This document shows, one piece after another, positions 6,553 through 8,550 of a DNA stretch of 8,550 bases (its first letter is position 1; the number at the start of each line of letters is the position of its first letter). This DNA comes from an uncultured Ruminobacter sp. (GTDB taxonomy: Bacteria; Pseudomonadota; Gammaproteobacteria; Enterobacterales; Succinivibrionaceae). The position numbers and the translations under genes are program-made. The notes beneath the pieces were generated by a model that saw nothing but the letters and a program-made list of their open reading frames with translations, was not told where the DNA came from and ran no database searches. The stretch spans positions 1-8,550 of the forward strand of contig CAAFXL010000250.1 of NCBI GenBank assembly GCA_900767005.1, in the 5' to 3' direction.

Positions 6553-6599
6553 AATTTTTATTAAATTTTGCTTGATAATTCACCAATTGTTTACTATAA
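6510..6599. repeat. Left copy of IS target-site duplication
   Basis: Bases 6510-6570 are identical to 8490-8550, the last 61 bases of the window. The match begins exactly at the base after the right inverted repeat of the IS (6509 T versus 8489 G). If it continues to the left inverted repeat, the duplication is 90 bp, 6510-6599. It contains the last 13 codons and stop of the second KfrA-like gene plus the following spacer. Only the first 61 bp are directly seen as duplicated. Confidence 0.8.
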
Positions 6600-6600
6600 C
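6572..6600 (+). promoter_or_regulatory. Promoter-like sequence at the IS left edge
   Basis: TTGATA (6572-6577) and TATAAC (6595-6600) are spaced by exactly 17 bp, each with five of six consensus bases. The junction with the IS falls after TATAA (6599). As it stands it would read into the IS, antisense to the transposase. Before insertion it probably drove the gene now to the right of the window. The inferred duplication would restore it, except possibly its last -10 base, beyond 8550. Confidence 0.45.
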
Positions 6601-6615
6601 CTGTTTTTGGAATTT
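6600..6615 (+). repeat. IS left terminal inverted repeat
   Basis: CCTGTTTTTGGAATTT matches the reverse complement of 8474-8489 at 13 of 16 positions, with mismatches at positions 3, 10 and 13. It lies 12 bp outside the transposase stop codon. Confidence 0.7.
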
Positions 6616-6626
6616 AACCTCAAAAA

Positions 6627-8324
6627 CTAGTGAGAATTTTTGTTTTTGAAGCGAAAATTCATAATTTTATTAGTTTTCGTTTCTGTTAAAATTGCATGAT
6701 TTAAAGGTAGCTTTGTCCTCTTTTCAATCTCCTCTAAAACTGCAGTTTTTCTTGCCAAATTTATATTCTTATCTCCATATTTTGTAACAGTAAAAGATCT
6801 CATAAATTCAAACAAACCTTGATATGAGATTTCATCATTAAACTCATAAATTTGAAGTAATCTTACAAGAAGAACTGCTATGTAACATACTAGGAAGTGA
6901 CCATGTAAAGTTTCTTCTTTCTTCATAAACGCAGGTCTTGCATCAAGCTCTGATTTCATCATTCTAAAGGTATCTTCAATTCGCCATAGGTTATAATAAG
7001 TATCGTATATTTCCTTTGCAGACATGCGTAATTCTGAAGTTACAATCATGTTGTAACCACAAAGCTTTTTGTCTTGGTTTATCTTATCCATATTAATAAC
7101 TGGTGTGGCTTTTGAACCATCATTACCTTTAAAATTCACATATTTCGCACACTCCCCATACTCTTCTTTTTGTGCTTGAGAGAGGCATAATTCCTTAGCT
7201 TTTATTTCTAACTTTTCAATTTCAAATAACTGTTTTTTAGCAAGACTTGGATTAAAGGTAACGATTCTTTTTTCTTTAAGAGTAAAGCTAATTTTTTGTT
7301 TATTTTCATTCTCAAAAAAGTAAGTGTAATCATCAATGCAGTGTTTTACCTTATAAAGAACATTACCTTCAGAATCTTTAATTTCTTTATAATCTAAATC
7401 TGAGAAGATCCAATTTCTTTCGGTATCAGGTAACATTTTGCAAGACTTCGAAAATATATAGCCATCACCATTTACTCTTGCTTCATAAATATTTCTGGCA
7501 CAATTTAAGCCCTTATCTGCAACTTGAATGATTTTATTTTTAATTTCATTTTTCTCTTTAAGCTCATTAATAATTTCTCTAATTTTTGGTTTCTCTGACT
7601 CATTACCAGGGAATAACTTCATGCCAATTGGTACTTGATTTGAATCTAATAATAAGCCCATTCCTAATAATGGTAATCGTCTATTTTCTTTACTTGGACC
7701 TTTCTTTCTAAAATCATCCTCACGGTCAATTTCAAAATAGAAATTTGTACAATCAAAGTATGCATGCTTTGTTTTTACTTGGTATTTTACCTTTACAAGT
7801 TCAGTGCATATTTCAACCAATTTATTATAATTTTCCCCAAAATATGCCAGACCACTAAGCAATTGGTCATAGGAGAAATTGTACTTAGTATCCAAATAAG
7901 GAATCACATCTGTAAAAGTTTTATATTTACTACATGGCTTTAAAATTCTTGAGAATATTAGGGAAGACAATACATCATAGAGATCAAATTGATAATTACA
8001 CTGAAGAGATAAAAGCTTAACAATATCTCTTAATTTTAGTTTTTCTAAAATTGCATTAACTAGAAAATGACCTAAATACTTAATAGGTGCAACTTCTGAT
8101 ATCTTTTGAACTTTTTCATTTTTCCTTTTTTCATTAAGTTCATCTACCACCTTTTGGTAGTAAGAAATCGGATCTTCTATTCCTGATTCTTTGATTTTTT
8201 CAACACAACCATATGAGGCATAAGTTTCATGAGCAGCACACTTTTTTGCACTGTCATAAAAGCCATTAACAATCGATAAATAGGTCTTCCCATTTTTAAT
8301 ATTTTTCTTCAAAAAATAAGCCAA
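6627..8324 (-). CDS. IS1634-family transposase (IS4-like DDE)
   Basis: This 565-aa DDE transposase of the IS4/IS1634 group catalyses movement of the surrounding element. The catalytic triad candidates are D191 (HAYFDCTNFYFEID), D270 (IIQVADKGLN) and E450 in YYNLWRIEDTFRMMKSEL, the YREK-like block of IS4 relatives. The conserved FPGN is at 238-241, and the N-terminus (FLKKNIKNGKTYLSIVNGFYD) is typical of the family. Length is normal and no frameshift is seen. The start is TTG at 8324, chosen because AAAAGGG at 8338-8332 gives a good ribosome-binding site about 7 nt away. No ATG gives the family N-terminus. A weak start codon is common for transposases and would keep expression low. The only stop is the TAG near the left IS end. 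Confidence 0.93.
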   Translation of the reverse strand: MAYFLKKNIKNGKTYLSIVNGFYDSAKKCAAHETYASYGCVEKIKESGIEDPISYYQKVVDELNEKRKNEKVQKISEVAPIKYLGHFLVNAILEKLKLRDIVKLLSLQCNYQFDLYDVLSSLIFSRILKPCSKYKTFTDVIPYLDTKYNFSYDQLLSGLAYFGENYNKLVEICTELVKVKYQVKTKHAYFDCTNFYFEIDREDDFRKKGPSKENRRLPLLGMGLLLDSNQVPIGMKLFPGNESEKPKIREIINELKEKNEIKNKIIQVADKGLNCARNIYEARVNGDGYIFSKSCKMLPDTERNWIFSDLDYKEIKDSEGNVLYKVKHCIDDYTYFFENENKQKISFTLKEKRIVTFNPSLAKKQLFEIEKLEIKAKELCLSQAQKEEYGECAKYVNFKGNDGSKATPVINMDKINQDKKLCGYNMIVTSELRMSAKEIYDTYYNLWRIEDTFRMMKSELDARPAFMKKEETLHGHFLVCYIAVLLVRLLQIYEFNDEISYQGLFEFMRSFTVTKYGDKNINLARKTAVLEEIEKRTKLPLNHAILTETKTNKIMNFRFKNKNSH

Positions 8325-8342
8325 AATAACACCCTTTTAATT

Positions 8343-8360
8343 TTCTCACTATTCTCACTA
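8343..8360. repeat. Tandem 9-bp repeat in transposase leader
   Basis: TTCTCACTA occurs twice without a gap (8343-8351 and 8352-8360), between the transposase -10 and its ribosome-binding site. The same word occurs inverted at 6628-6636 over the transposase stop codon, about 29 bp inside the left end. These may be subterminal transposase-binding sites or a regulatory leader element; neither is shown. Confidence 0.4.
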
Positions 8361-8363
8361 TGT

Positions 8364-8391
8364 ATTTTAACACATAAAAAATTTTTTGCAA
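8364..8391 (-). promoter_or_regulatory. Candidate transposase promoter
   Basis: Read leftward, TTGCAA (8391-8386) and TAAAAT (8369-8364) are 16 bp apart, with four and five consensus matches. The start point would be near 8357, inside the tandem 9-bp repeat and about 33 nt upstream of the TTG start. Confidence 0.45.
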
Positions 8392-8473
8392 ATTTTTATT
8401 TTTCTAAAAAGGCTTGATTTATAAGGGTTTTAAAGGGGTGTGATGAAAGGTGGGTCTAAAAAAGTATTATGAG

Positions 8474-8489
8474 AAAGTCTAAAAACGGG
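8474..8489 (-). repeat. IS right terminal inverted repeat
   Basis: The reverse complement reads CCCGTTTTTAGACTTT and pairs with 6600-6615 at 13 of 16 bases. Its outer base, 8489, is immediately followed by the duplicated target sequence, which fixes the right end of the element independently. Confidence 0.7.
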
Positions 8490-8550
8490 AATAAAAATCT
8501 TAAAACTTGCCACAGATTTAAAGCAAATGTAAAATTTTTATTAAATTTTG
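8490..8550. repeat. Right copy of target-site duplication, cut by window end
   Basis: These 61 bases are identical to 6510-6570 and run to the last base of the window, so the true repeat is at least 61 bp. From the left inverted repeat I predict it continues 29 more bases beyond the window, to a total of 90 bp. Confidence 0.85.
8491..8532 (+). pseudogene. Duplicated 3' tail of second KfrA-like gene
   Basis: These bases encode IKILKLATDLKQM and a stop, the last 13 codons of the gene ending at 6552. The copy has no start or upstream part. It is a by-product of the target duplication, not a separate gene. Confidence 0.75.

Larger units (their letters stand above)
6600..8489 (-). mobile_element. 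IS1634-family insertion sequence, complete (1890 bp)
   Basis: This is a complete element of 1890 bp with one leftward transposase gene filling most of it. The ends are imperfect inverted repeats, CCTGTTTTTGGAATTT at 6600 and CCCGTTTTTAGACTTT (reverse complement of 8474-8489), matching 13 of 16 bases. Flanking DNA shows a direct repeat of at least 61 bp starting exactly at the right end. IS1634 and IS1549 are known for unusually long, variable target duplications, so this agrees with the transposase family. The open reading frame and both ends look intact, so the element may be active. Confidence 0.85.

Noticed and set aside
8490..8550. Terminal repeat as purely an assembly overlap or evidence of a circular molecule
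   Set aside because: The repeat starts exactly at the IS right end as defined by the inverted repeats, and the family is known for long duplications. An overlap artefact at a contig end cannot be fully excluded without the following bases.
1..8550. CRISPR array, tRNA, rRNA or riboswitch
   Set aside because: I saw no regularly spaced repeats, cloverleaf, rRNA-like segment or recognisable aptamer in the intergenic regions.

Overview
The window looks like a low-GC bacterial chromosome segment. The best-matching relatives I recognise are gammaproteobacterial. SodB aligns by eye with the E. coli iron superoxide dismutase, with metal ligands at almost the same residue numbers. MetG has the E. coli-type layout, with four zinc-knuckle cysteines and a C-terminal tRNA-binding domain. 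A gut anaerobe of the Succinivibrionaceae kind would fit this base composition, but that is a guess and not something the sequence proves.

Layout: (1) 1-3065 is core genome, rightward: sodB, then a hairpin terminator, then metG with its own promoter and a strong terminator. (2) 3126-4849 is a leftward two-gene operon: an ABC/SMC-type AAA ATPase (381 aa from the preferred start) followed 8 nt later by a 189-aa protein with a TOPRIM/RloB-like look. This is the architecture of two-gene anti-phage systems such as AbiL and PARIS. (3) 4850-5282 is an AT-rich, non-coding, divergent control region. It holds a 21-bp perfect dyad lying between the -35 and -10 of a leftward promoter, and a good rightward promoter surrounded by repeated TTCTTAAA motifs. 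(4) 5283-6552 is a rightward pair of overlapping genes. Both begin with the same KfrA-type DNA-binding domain (IR/LRK..GHGSFSTITK.L) and have unrelated-looking C-terminal parts. (5) 6600-8489 is a complete IS1634-family insertion sequence of 1890 bp with 16-bp imperfect terminal inverted repeats and a leftward DDE transposase that starts at TTG. (6) The last 61 bases of the window repeat 6510-6570 exactly. This is the visible part of what I infer to be a 90-bp target-site duplication, typical of the long, variable duplications made by IS1634-type elements.

How it fits together: the ATPase/TOPRIM-like operon and the KfrA-like pair are transcribed divergently from one dyad-rich region. They sit between housekeeping genes and a mobile element, so they look like an accessory, possibly defensive, module with its own DNA-binding regulators. 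The IS landed just downstream of the second regulator, in or next to the -10 of an apparent promoter. The long duplication left that gene intact, and it probably also regenerates the promoter beyond the window's right edge.
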